DNA from: Pholiota molesta
Lineage: Eukaryota > Basidiomycota > Agaricomycetes > Agaricales > Strophariaceae
NCBI GenBank assembly: GCA_014925825.1
Contig: JACGCK010000404.1
Location: forward strand, 1 to 28,669
Reading direction: 5' to 3'
DNA: 28,669 nt
Shown: positions 1 through 10,300 of the stretch, piece by piece
Position numbering within the stretch: the stretch's first letter is position 1
How the letters are laid out: each line of letters begins with the position of its first letter
Notes under the pieces: generated by a model
Told to the model about the DNA's origin: nothing
The model's database searches: none
The model's input: the letters and a program-made list of their open reading frames with translations, nothing else
Position numbers and translations under genes: made by a program

Positions 1-187
1 ATCTTCAGCGTTTCCGATACATGAGTCGGTTATCCCAGCTATAATCCGACTGCTTGAGAAGGCAGCACCATCGACGGAGCTTCATCGCATATTGCTCCGG
101 TTTGCTCCAGAGTTTGAGGCCATGCATCTAACTTTCAAGCACTCTCTTTTACCGCTGTTCAATATTCTAGTTGCCGTGAAAAACCTG
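1..187 (+). CDS. Partial exon of an unidentified protein
   Basis: The frame starting at base 2 is open to base 187 and ends at a good splice donor (GTACGT). It encodes about 62 residues with alternating charged and leucine-rich stretches (for example LLRFAPEFEAMHL and LLPLFNILVAVKNL) that read like an amphipathic helical segment. The start lies outside the window. The following exon is uncertain: a short open piece after an AG near 259 could continue it, or it could read into the broken metacaspase that begins near 307. No domain is recognised. It is called coding only because of the clean donor and the protein-like composition. Confidence 0.4.
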
Positions 188-306
188 GTACGTTTTCCCA
201 TATCCATTCATGTTCAACAGAACTTTTAAGTGAGTATTTCTGTGAAATAGCACTTTAACGGACCAGGAACAGAGACGTGTATAACCACTTATTGTTGTTA
301 TCCCAG

Positions 307-1335
307 CAATATCTCAATCGCCGGGCGGTCGTGACACCCGGCATGACACGTCAAATAATAGTGCAAACTATGGAAGAACAAATCCGATTTTATTCGACAA
401 CAATCTCGAAGACCTTCGCTATCGCCTGCAGGGTATCATTTTAGAGTTAGTGCAAGATGGCCAAAATTCATTTGATTCAATCTTAGAGTTGCATGCCAGA
501 TATCCTTATAGGAAGAAGAAGGCGCTTTTTGTAAGAGATTTAAAGTGTCATCAGCCTTCCAATGCTAACATCTTCCAGGTTGGAATAAATTACTATGGGC
601 AACGCTGGGAGTTAAAGGAATGCATCAACGATATCAAATCGATGGAAGATTTAATTATTTGTGAGCTCCATCTTCAACTTTCTTTCTTTGCGTTCGACAG
701 ATTCACTGTCTTGGAGCGGTTTACGGGTATAAACAGGAAGACATTGTCACACTTACCGATGATGCCACGCATCCTCACGCAAGACCAACGCGGTCAAATA
801 TCGTATGTCAAGCCCTCAGACATCCCCTTTCCAGAGTCAAATTTAATTATTTATCCTTCGACAGCTATAGCGATGGAAGAGCTCGTTCGTGATGCACAAC
901 CGCACGATTCTTTGTTTTTCCATTGTTAACAATCTTGATCTCCAAGTGTAGCAGTATATGCTAAGTAATACTCGCTAGATTCCGGACATGGTGGTCAAAT
1001 AAAGGATACAGGAGGCGACGAGGTTGACAGTAAAGATGAAGGTAATTCCTTTCAAATAAAGATATCGTTTTGTCTTAACTTAATTCCGGTTGTCATCCAG
1101 ACTGTGATCCAGTGATTTATCCAGTGAGTTACAGAGATCACAAGATGATGATAGTGTCATAAATTCCATTAGGTGGACTATGAATCCGAAGGATATATCG
1201 CGAATAATGTATATTTTCGTCTTTGTTTTTTTTGTTTGGTGAATACACGAATTAATTCATCGTTTCAGCTCATCTACAAGATTTTGGTGAAGCCACTTCC
1301 GGAAGGTTGTCGTTTGACTGCTGTAATCGACTCAG
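307..1335 (+). pseudogene. Truncated type I metacaspase, catalytic Cys region missing
   Basis: Exons at 307-530, 579-660, 701-802, 865-924, 979-1041, 1113-1123, 1173-1208 and 1269-1335 match, exon for exon, the intact metacaspase at 5342-8183, and the introns sit at the same places. Recognisable family blocks are RKKKALF, GINYYGQRWELKECINDI, YGYKQEDIVTLTDDATHP, ELVRDAQPHDSLFFH, the catalytic-His block SGHGGQIKDT, VIYPVDYE and LVKPLPEGCRLTAVIDS. The match stops at AVIDS, exactly where the catalytic Cys motif should follow, and nothing resembling the C-terminal third is found downstream. Reading phase does not carry across the junction into the exon at 701 or the one at 865 (one-base offsets), so it is probably dead as a protease. 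No ATG is visible for the leader. A regulatory role for the truncated product cannot be excluded, but the frame breaks argue against it. Confidence 0.85.
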
Positions 1336-2084
1336 GTATCACCAGAGGCTGACATGCTGATGGATAAAACCTCGGTATCTACTTATAAACGCTAATGGAT
1401 AAACACAAGCAATCTGTTACATGTTACAGCTGTAGTCTCATGGTCGTTCGGAGTTCCCCTTGGATTGCACTAGAGATATCCATTCAACCATCCATTATCT
1501 AATGTCCATACGTCCTTCCTCATCCATTTAGGTATCCGTTTTTTATCACCTATGTATCATCCTATCTAGTATCCTTTCAGGTATCCATAATCCATCACCT
1601 ATACATTATCCTTGTCGGTACCATATCCATTCCAACATGTGCAACTATCTAATTTGATAATATATCTATCCATTCCATAAGTATATCCATAGCGCGACGA
1701 ATGTTTGCTGTCAAATCATTTATTGAGGTTATTATTCTAGGAGAGTGTTGTGAAAGGTTCAGAGAGATTCAGAGAGGCGCCGGCCAAATACCAGAAATCC
1801 GAGGTAGACCGGCACGCAAGAAAGTTTGGACAGAGGCTTATTGGAAATTTGGTAGAGAAATGAAGGTCGTAAGGAGTCTAACTTTCGATGACTATCTGTT
1901 AGGTGCCCCTGGGATCCGTCGGCTGGAAAACCGAGTCCAAGACCGAGTCTGGAAAGTAGTTCGTACTTGATGACCTGTTTCCAATCCATTGCGAACTGCA
2001 ATGAGGTGCTGATCATTCTGAGTGCTGCTGCTGCTCTTAAGGGAGATATGGCGGGCTTTAAATGATGAATGAGCAGATAATGAA
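1336..2084. repeat. Gene-free stretch with degenerate TATCCAT repeats
   Basis: Downstream of the truncated metacaspase no coding exon is seen. Between about 1465 and 1692 the plus strand carries many dispersed copies of TATCCAT and close variants (ATCCATT, GTATCCG, TATCCTT), spaced irregularly by roughly 8-25 bases. They may be the remains of a decayed microsatellite or minisatellite. The rest of the interval, including the short overlapping ORFs on both strands after 1700, shows no recognisable protein. Confidence 0.4.
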
Positions 2085-4021
2085 CATGGAGGACGAGGAA
2101 GAAGCCGATGGAAGGGCGGAAGTGGTGGAACCGCGGACGGAAGCAGATTGAAACACCGCAACGCATGGGCCAGACTGGCTCTGGCCACCTCTCCAGGGAC
2201 AGTCTTCGACTCTTCGACTCTTCGTCTTCGTCAACCATGTCCACCTCACAATTTCGCCGCTGCGATCACCTCATGGAAATTACCCTGGAGCTGCTCGCCA
2301 TTCTCAACTGGCGGTCACGGTGCCCTGAAATCCTTTTCATTCGATTGCTCGCCAACAATCAATATTACCTCCATGGTTAAAAGCCACAGCAGAAGGACAA
2401 GAACGAAAGCGGAGAGGATCGTTAGCGCGTTGGAGATTTTCAACGAAGGTTTGGAGACGTGGTGTTGGAGACGTGGGGTTGGAGACGTGCTTACCTTGCA
2501 GAATATGAACAGTCAGTCTTATGCACGAATGTCAATGACTCCCTGGCCTGGACAGTTCTTGCTGACAGCTCCTTCACAAGATATCGATAGAGGGACACGG
2601 CGCAGGGCGAAGATTGGGAATCATTTTCGCCGAATAACGAGCAGAAGTCTGGGGATTTGGTGAATGTGGGTGCGTTTGTCGTGCTTTCGTGCTATCAATG
2701 ATACACCAACAGGATGTCGTCTAGAGATCGGGACCCAATGGCGAAAGAAAACTTTGTGCGAGTTCCATGAATTACCTTCTCAATTCTCCGAAAAGGCTGG
2801 GTGGCACGGACCAGGATGTGTCCGAGGCAGAATTTTCCAGCTCTCAACAGTGGCGGATATTTCCTCAATATAAATTTGAAGACTGGCAGATTGCAAACGT
2901 CGCCACAAGATTCAGAAGAGAACAGACAGTCAAATTCACTCGAGCCATTCGTCTGTCGCCAGTTCAAGGGGACACAGGGAGTACGTTGGCACGCTCGAGG
3001 ACCCTCTCAGCCACGATTTTCTTGCCGCTCCGCATCTTTATGCAGTTTTATCTGGGCTTTGCGACTTCCTTGGCTTGGTGCACTCTTTCTTGCTGGCTTC
3101 GACCTGAGGGGAATTTCTAGTTGGTGCTTGGGCTGCTGATTGCTGTCACACTGGTCTTGCTAGTCGCTGCTATTGATCACACCTCCTGGTATTGGGTACA
3201 ACTTGATCTGTTCGTGATAAGTATTACATCGTGGACAAACCTCTTGATGGTAGAAATCTCACCGCGTGCGCATTTGGCTGGGTTATATATCGTGTTACTG
3301 CGTGACATGTCACATTCCCGACGCGTCGGGCGGCGGGCGTCGGGATGTTGCGGTGAGTCGAGTCGAGTCAGTGTGCTCGGCTCGGCGCAAGTGGCGCCTT
3401 CCTGACTTCGTTGTCTACTGTTATTTGCATTCTCCGTCGGCGTTTGCAAACAAAGGAGTCTCCTATCATCATTCTCCTCGTCTTCGTCACCGATGGCTAC
3501 ACTGCGAATTTGCTGTTCAGACTCCAATACATCGCTCCAAGGACAACCACGCACCAATTTCAATAACGTATCGAGATACTGAGCGCAAACGAAGCCAGTA
3601 TGCACGACTCCAAGTCGGAGATGGTGGTAACGAACCTAGCCAGTAAACCTGAGGAATGCCGCTAGTCCACCTCATGTGGTATCGGTTTCATTCTGGGAGT
3701 GCTCATGCTGAAGATGGACGAACAGCCTGGTTGAGATGGGCTGCAAGAACTTTTGGATGGAAGCTGTAGTGAGTCTTGAGCGAGTCTCTTCCGCTTTGGT
3801 CTTTGGAAGTGATTATTCGAGCACTGTCGCCGTTTGAAGTGGAGGAATAGAGCATACGCTCTTCCTGTGAATTCAGCCGCCTCTTGGTCTAGAAGAGTCC
3901 GCTTCTCGGATGCGTTGCGCAGGTCGTAGTGGTGGAAGTCATTCCAGAGCCCGAATAGAGTGCGAACTGGGTGCGAACTATCGAAAGCAGGTCGCTGTTC
4001 AAACGCGTGCCCCCTTAGAGA

Positions 4022-4056
4022 TGCCGGCATCTAATTTCAGGTTCCACTCGTATAAG
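4022..4056 (+). promoter_or_regulatory. TGCCGGCA palindrome plus TATA box of small gene A
   Basis: The palindrome TGCCGGCA (4022-4029), inside the longer TGCCGGCATCTAA, lies 21 bases upstream of TATAAG (4051-4056), which is about 150 bases before the ATG at 4204. The same pair occurs at 18068-18097 upstream of paralogue B while the sequence around it has diverged, which suggests a conserved promoter element. The binding factor is unknown. Confidence 0.5.
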
Positions 4057-4203
4057 AGCACAGACCCTTTTTTAACCTTTGGAACCTTTCCCGTTCTCAC
4101 CACCACCACCGTCGACAGTCCTTCTACGCGTCACAGTTCTTAATTTCCTTACTAGACTTCAACGCATTCTTTGCTCGTACTCTTTATCCGACTCACCGTC
4201 AAC

Positions 4204-4718
4204 ATGTCGCTTTCCAGCCTGCCCTTACCCTCCATTTCCTTCGTTCTCACCTCTAATATGCTCTATGTCCCTACGGGACCTTGTGTTGTCAGTCGCAATC
4301 AAGATCCTTTTCCAATCCCACAGGTGGATCCCGGGGTATGTTTCTTGTCCACCGTCGCATGCATGCACCTCTCATTAACGTCGCTCCAGCACGGCATAGA
4401 CCAAAGAGACCTCGAGACACTGGAATACCAACATCTCTCCTACGTCCTGCGCGGACGTCTTCCAGTCAGTCTTTCCCTCTTCGAAATTTCATGATGCAGC
4501 GCCTAATCGTCGTCACGTATTTATAGTCGTCCAAGCAGAAAAAGTGGCGGTGGTCTGTGCGCTGGGGTAATAATACCTCACAATCTGTATGTTTTCCCAC
4601 CTAACTATAATTATCTCGCACTTTATTTCGTGTTTCACAGGATGTCATTCCTTTTTTCATCAAACTCCTTCGTAAGGTCGTTTCTACCCAAGGCCTTAGC
4701 AAGGATGGCCAAGATTAG
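4204..4718 (+). CDS. Small unknown protein, family member A (114 aa, 4 exons)
   Basis: Exons 4204-4335, 4390-4464, 4527-4586 and 4641-4718 join in one frame with every intron in phase 0. The product starts MSLSSLPLPSIS and contains FVLTSN, a basic/aromatic patch SSKQKKWRWSVRW and a C-terminal piece DVIPFFIKLLRKVV ending in GQD. The paralogue at 18252-18688 shares the MSLS-LPLPSIS start, the VLTSN motif, a KK-rich W-containing middle and an FF-x4-R tail, which supports the model. No signal peptide, membrane segment or known domain is seen. The basic patch could serve nuclear or nucleic-acid contact, but that is inference. The second intron uses a weak donor (GTCAGT), so the junction at 4464/4527 is the least certain part. 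Confidence 0.6.
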
Positions 4719-5341
4719 TCAACGCACGTTCCACTTCTCGTATGTACCAACCAACCATCGCTCCATTCTTGTTATATACTCGCCAATATATTGAAGTTGC
4801 ATATACATTACGACCAAGATTCATCTGTCCTTCGAATCTATCTTTTCGCTTTCTTGCTTGATGTATCATATTCTTTTATATTTTCCGCCTTCCTCATCAC
4901 AAAGCCTAGATCTGTTTTATTTTTAATCTATTTTTAATCGACATGATCAACAATGTTCCTATGTAAAGTTTACAACTTGCAACTTTCAATTATGAAATAA
5001 AAAGCTGTTGCTAAGCGCTGAGCACTCGCTGAAGCCCACAGGCGATAGGCAAGCCGTTTATCGTACTTCTTGAAGGTCTGAGCCTCGAATGATGATCTAG
5101 ATTAGTAGGCGTCGATGCAGTTGTGCCGGATTTGCGCAGGATTTGGCAGCTGTTTGATATGTGGGCATCTTGTGTCATCAAGCGCTGTGCAATGTGTTGC
5201 GTGTGGGAATGGGCCTGAATGGGCGCTTCCCAGTACGGTGATCTACCCTTTACGATAATCAGGCAGCTCCAGCTCAATACTCTCACTCAACTACATACCC
5301 TGTCGACGGTGGATCGTCCACTGCTCTTCCAACTGCCAGTG
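4719..5341. other. Intergenic region, including a short repeat shared with 16030-16072
   Basis: No gene is seen between the small gene and the first metacaspase exon. At about 5068-5112 a stretch beginning GAAGGTCTGA and ending GATTAGTAGGCGTC is roughly 80% identical by eye to 16030-16072, in the same orientation. That match lies just outside the left edge of block B but on the opposite (right) side of block A, so the two copies do not follow the collinear block order. A short open stretch at about 5219-5300 resembles tyrosine/glutamine-rich metacaspase leader sequence but cannot be joined to it with confidence. Confidence 0.35.
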
Positions 5342-8183
5342 ATGTGGAACTTCAACTACGATAATCAGCGCTCAAGCTACAGCGGCGGACCACCTGCGTG
5401 AGTATAGTCAATTACTGTGACCGATTACAATCTAGATGAGATCGTTTCTGTAGCTTCCCTAATTTTAACAGGTCATTGAAAGCTAAAACCCATTTGAGAT
5501 CTAGTCTGACCTTGGAGTCAATAGCGATGGTGGCTTCGGAATGCCTACTCCTGAACCAGGTTTTCGTCCCCCTGCACCCGAATTTCCAACGCTCAACACG
5601 ACTACAATGCCGGCTATACTCCTTCGTACGCTCCTCCATCAGGACCACCTTCTCAGTAAGTCGAGGGCAGGTGATTGGAGGCGTTCGCGCTAACAGCTAT
5701 TTCTTATTCAGTTATGGATCGCAACCTCAGTCAGCATAATATCTGACATATAACCTGGTACGATATTAACAAGTGGATAGATATGGTTCAATGCCAGTGC
5801 CGCAATTATTGTCAGTGACAATGACCTCTCATTAGATAGTTTGGCTAATAATTTGAACTTTAATCAGCTATAGCCCCCCTCTGATCCTCCTCCATCTGGG
5901 TAAGCTCTCGAGATTCCTGAAGGTTTATGCGATGCGAACGCTGTGTATTATAGCTATGAAGCCCTCCCAGGGACTCCAGCTATGAGAGGATTACCAGGGC
6001 CACAATATCACCAACAACACCAAGGCGGGCATCCTGGCCTACAAGCTTATCCCGGAAGCCATTCCAATAATGGTTACTCGGGAGGGCCTCCAGCTGCAAG
6101 AGGAAACCAAGGGCAGCAATATCACCAGCAATACCAAGGCGGATACCGTAGTCAGGAAATCCGTTCTAATAGTAGTTATCCGGGACACGAGCAATACAGG
6201 CAGTAAGTACTAACTCTTTGTCAGAGTGTTTAGTGATATAATCCGCGATTCAAGATGCGATATCTATCAACCTCCGTGTTCGTCGCATTTAAAGCTGGAC
6301 TTTCTTTACTGCTGATTCAGAAACTTTTTTATTCAGCCGGACCTCCCCCTTTTCCTCCTACCGAAGTGCAGAATTACGGACCTCACTTCCAGGATGCGAA
6401 CGAGGTCGTCCAACCATTTTTTCAATATTCTCAATGTACAGGGAAGAAGAGGGCGCTTTGTGTAAAATGATTTAACAACGTTCTCGGTCTTTCAATTCTC
6501 ACATCTGCTCAGATTGGAATTAATTACATTGGGCTAGAATGCGAGTTAAAGGGATGCATCAACGACGTCCAAAACATCCAAAATTTCCTCATTTGTGAGC
6601 TCCATCTTAAACTTTCTTTCCTTGCAGTCGGTGGCAGCTGACCGTCTTAAAGCGCGATATGATTATAAAAAGGAAGATATTTTCATGCTTACCGATGATG
6701 CCACGGATCCTCGCGGGAGACCTACGCGGGCGAATATGGTACGTCCAGCCTCAGATATCGGCTTCCGAAGTCAAATCTAATCGTTCATTTTGCGACAGCT
6801 TCAAGCAATGCAAGAACTCGTTCGTGATACACAACCGCATGATTCATTGTTTTTCCATTGTTAATAGCATCGACTTGAAAATCCAAGTACTATATGCTAA
6901 TAAGTACTTGCTAGATTCCGGACATGGTGCTCAGATAAAAGATACTGCAGGCGATGAAGTTGACGGTTTTGATGACGGTAGTTTCTTTTCAAATGCAGAT
7001 CTATTTTGTCCTGACTCCGACTGTTATACAGTGATTTATCCAGTGAGTCGTAGAGAGCACAAGACGGCGATAATATCGCTAATTCCATATAGGTGGATTA
7101 TCAAGACTATGACGAAGGATACATCGTGGATGATGTATGCGTTCGTGCATTATATTGTATGAATGCGGAATGAAACTATTGTTTCAGCTCATTCATGAGA
7201 TTATGGTGAAGCCACTTCCAGCAGGTTGTCGGTTGACCGCCATATTCGACGTAAGTATTATCCGCACAGTGATATAATTCGTGCGCTTATTCAGTTCTAA
7301 TTTGAAGGCCTGCCATTCTGGTACCGTCATGGGTAAGATTATCAGCGCCCAATATTCATACACACCATTCTTTTGAGACCTCATTTTTCTTTTTCAGATT
7401 TACCTTACGTGGTACGTATTTTCGCTTCCTCTCCGAAATATTGCTCATTTTGAACTTCTATCCATTCAGTATTCGACTAAAGGAAAGATTAAGGAACCCA
7501 GCCTGACTGCTGAAGTCAGTCAAGGCCTCTTGACCGCCTTCAATTCATACGCTCGTGGTAACAAGAATGCCTTCAATGATATGGGCTTGCCCAAGATGTC
7601 TATGAGCGATATGCGAAAGGCAGAGATAATCGCGAAGGCGACGAGAACAAGCCCTGCCGACGTTGTGCGTATGAAATACATAGTGCCACTGTTTCCCCAT
7701 AATAATTGTGGATTTACTTTAAGGTTTTATGGAGTGGTTGCAAAGACTCTCAAGCTGCCGCAGATGCTAATGGGGCGGGTCAAGCTTCTGGAGCTATGAG
7801 CTATGTATGTTATTTCCGATATTTTGGACATACCCTCAACATTGATGTTATTCTTTAAAGGCATTCACTACTGCTCTTAGTAAGTCCTTGTTCGCTGAGT
7901 GAGGTCGTATTTCCTTCTGATGTTATCAATTTGTCTAGACGTTAACAAGCATCAGAGCTACCGGGAACTCTTGGTCGCCATCCGTAATATCTTGAGATCG
8001 GAGGGACTCATCCAAAAGCCTCAGGTACGTATGTGTCCTGTCAACAGAATATACTAGTTTGCCAGAGCTCTTTCCCCATCAGCTGTCTAGCTCACACCCG
8101 ATGGTAATTGCTTACCTCCAACACTGAGAGCTCGTATTGATTACTTCCCTTGATAGAACACCAACATCATGTTCATCTGTTAA
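5342..8183 (+). CDS. Type I metacaspase (caspase-like cysteine protease)
   Basis: Fungal type I metacaspases cleave after Arg or Lys and act in stress response, proteostasis and regulated death. The core exons are 6337-6461, 6513-6594, 6628-6738, 6799-6859, 6915-6977, 7032-7042, 7093-7134, 7188-7250, 7308-7332, 7398-7411, 7470-7664, 7724-7804, 7861-7879, 7939-8024, 8083-8103 and 8157-8183; phase is consistent throughout. Visible motifs: KKRALCIGINYIG, MLTDDATDP, the catalytic His in YSGHGAQIKDTAGDEVDG, VIYPVDYQDYD, the catalytic Cys in DACHSGT (the more usual form is DSCHSG), then GKIKEP, LWSGCKDSQ, ELLVAIRNIL and LSSSHPMNTNIMFIC before the stop. The upstream leader (5342-6202: MWNFNYDNQRSSYSGGPP, later YEALPGTPAM and GYSGGPPAARG) is the usual Pro/Gly/Tyr/Gln-rich prodomain, but its exons do not join cleanly and a TAA follows QPQSA near 5740. 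Translation could begin at an in-frame ATG at 6255, giving a shorter leader. Confidence 0.92.
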
Positions 8184-8790
8184 AACAGAGCGTCTACCTA
8201 TCATTTATAAAATTACCCCAGACTTCTGAAATTTGATGATTTTACGGCAGTGGATCTGAGGGAAAGATTAGCGCTGCCAATAATTTGAAAGAAGTTGAAC
8301 GTACACCTGAAAAAGCATCGCCGGACAGGGGTGTAGTAAGTAGCTATGAGTGCAAGAAATAACGCAAGGAATTGATCGCTCCGTAGAACGAATCCTTCAG
8401 ACTAAATATTTTTCTTGGGGCTGATTCTCCTCACTTCTGTGGCACATTCGAGTCAGATATGTCTGTAATGTACGAAACATAAAAAGACGTACAAAAAGCC
8501 ATTCTATTTGCCTGATGACGATCTGAGTCGACGTTACAGGTGTTGGCCTCGAGTCGAAACGGTTCCGTATCGAAGGCCTTCCAAACGCGACACCTCAGTC
8601 ACCGGGAAGCGCCATTGTCATAAGATATGGCGAATTAGATTGGAAGCCGTGAAATCCACATGAGTGGACGGGAAAGGAGTTGGGAAGTTGGGTGAGGCGC
8701 GGTTGTTCGAATTCGGAATTGTCGTGGCTCGGGCCCAATTTGAATCACCGCCCTCTCCTTTCCCCGTTCCACACTTCCTATCTTCAATGC
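8184..8790. other. Intergenic region after the metacaspase
   Basis: No gene is supported here. A short open segment at about 8251-8337 (reading SEGKISAANNLKEVERTPEK) is flanked by an AG and a GTAAGT donor and looks exon-like, but it has no partner exons and cannot be assigned. The rest shows no long ORF, RNA gene or clear repeat. Confidence 0.3.
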
Positions 8791-10300
8791 TTCAGCGCTG
8801 CAGCACCCAACAATAATCGGAACAATCTCTTTCGCTCACCTTCAAGCCACCTGCGGCCGTGTCTCGGAGAAACATCAAGCTCTTCAAGGCAATCCAAACC
8901 GTCGATAGTGTTTCAGGAAGGAATTCTACGTCAAATGTTGTAGAGAAGTCTTTTCGATGTTCGGCCATCTCGTCTTCAGCTGGTGGGTAGGGTGAATGCT
9001 CTATTGAGGGATAGGAGAGGGAAGGGCAGGCAGTTGGATTGACGTTGTCGGCTGGTATGTTATCGAGAAGAAAGAACAGAAAATGGGCCAATGGTGAGTA
9101 ATTCTTGCTCTGCTTTCTCCAAGCTTCTGGCTGGAGCACCCTTGCTTATTGTAGTCATCGGCACGATGCTTTATACATCAACGTTTTCAAGAACGAAAGT
9201 CTTCTGCCATGAGAAACGCGGACCCTGGTTCTCTCTTCGAGTAAAGGTGTCGATACATGTCGCCTCAGCTGACGCGCCACCATCTCGAACACATCATCCT
9301 CAACAAGGCCGGCATCCTGCCCAAGAGAGATACAGTCTAGGATATCTTTTGACGTTGGACGTCGCTGCTTCGCTTAAAGGGCTTGATACTTGGATTGGAG
9401 TCTTCAGTCTATCACACAAACGTGCAGCGACGGCAAACTTGGTATTGGCACTGCCCTCTCTAGTACTGGACCTGGATTTCATCGCAACTGGGGCGTCTGT
9501 CTTGGTCACTTGAAGCTTTAGAATATTTTCTTTTTCCCGTTATCGACCAAGAGAATTCGGCGGAAAACGACCAGGGGTGCAAGAATTTGCCATTGCATTC
9601 AAAATCTGGGACAATATCAATTTGGCTTCTCTGGAATCTATGTTCTTCTCCTAGTTCTCGCTGTTAGAACACGTTGTCATACGAGACCAACAGCAGCCAA
9701 CGGTAGCTTGCAGGAGCCTCCCTTTCCTAAACATGACTGTGACGTTACATCTTCTTGTCACGCCTTCGTTTGCGTCGACGACGAAGGAATGCAGGTTGCC
9801 ATTCAGAGGCGCAGAGTCTCCGGGAATAGGAACCAAGTATAGATGATAGGCCCTGGTAGGAGGAAAACGAGAAACAGGAAATATAGGACCAGAGATCGAC
9901 GATTGTCCGATTCTATTCGCCATTGTGTGGTCCCTTGGTTGATAGGACTCGTGCTACGATTCCCTTCTCTTGACGATACTTGTCTGGCTAGCTCCAGGAC
10001 ACTTGAGGTGCAAGAGGTACTTGAGACTGTGACTGAGAGACTGACGAGCCCTTGGAATGGAGATAGCCCAGTTTCCGAAGCCCGCCCGCGAGCGCTGACT
10101 AGTACCCAACGAAGATTCTGCCTGGAGAACGCGGGCAAGATATTGCCGTGAGCTAGGTAATTGGTCGCTCTTGATTTCTGTTGCACGATCATTAACGAAT
10201 ATAGGAAATAATGGATGCCGGGGTGAAGATTCGCAAGTTATTTCGAAGAGGATGAAGGAGGGTGTGATGTTTGTGGCGGCCTGTCCCGTCCCCATGTTAG
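8791..10300. other. Unresolved region with ORF fragments on both strands
   Basis: Competing exon-like stretches occur on both strands and no complete model could be built. On the minus strand, 9139-8792 contains EDEMAEHRKDFSTTFDVEF and TVWIALKSLMFLRDTAAGG followed by a possible donor, and about 9365-9165 contains ILDCISLGQDAGLVEDDVF and VARQLRRHVSTPLLEERTR. On the plus strand, 9843-10146 contains SSRTLEVQEVLETVTERL and ends at a well-formed intron (GTGAGC, branch-like ATTAAC, TAG at 10204) that leads directly to a stop. One small spliced gene may lie here, more likely on the minus strand, but no family is recognised. Confidence 0.25.

Larger units (their letters stand above)
2085..4718 (+). 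repeat. Duplicated block A (copy of 16185-18688)
   Basis: Several anchors recur in the same order and direction at a nearly constant offset of 14.05-14.09 kb: CGGAAGCAGATTGAAACACC (near 2140 and 16228), GTGCGTTTGTCG (2669 and 16722), a GC-rich patch containing CGACGCGTC (near 3320 and 17391), TGCCGGCATCTAA (4022 and 18068), and the start of the small gene (4204 and 18252). Between anchors the sequence is heavily diverged. The part before 3650 also carries a minus-strand ORF (3605-3177) that shares several motifs with the ORF at 17732-17331 in block B. The unit may therefore be a duplicated divergent gene pair, although only the plus-strand small gene can be modelled cleanly. Confidence 0.75.

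Noticed and set aside
1759..2244. Minus-strand ORF of 161 residues and its neighbours
   Set aside because: Its middle matches block B only through the shared nucleotide anchor near 2150, and the translated sequence on either side is not conserved.
4204..4718. Idea that the small genes are mating pheromone precursors
   Set aside because: Size is roughly right for basidiomycete pheromone precursors, but neither product ends in a Cys-aliphatic-aliphatic-X motif and both are spliced with basic centres.
8251..8337. Exon-like fragment after the metacaspase as an extra metacaspase exon
   Set aside because: The metacaspase already ends with the family-typical HPM-NTN-MF ending at 8183, and the fragment does not resemble any part of the family.
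9091..9513. Plus-strand ORF of 140 residues
   Set aside because: It begins with a GTG that looks like a splice donor (GTGAGT), has no recognisable domain, and overlaps minus-strand segments that look more protein-like.
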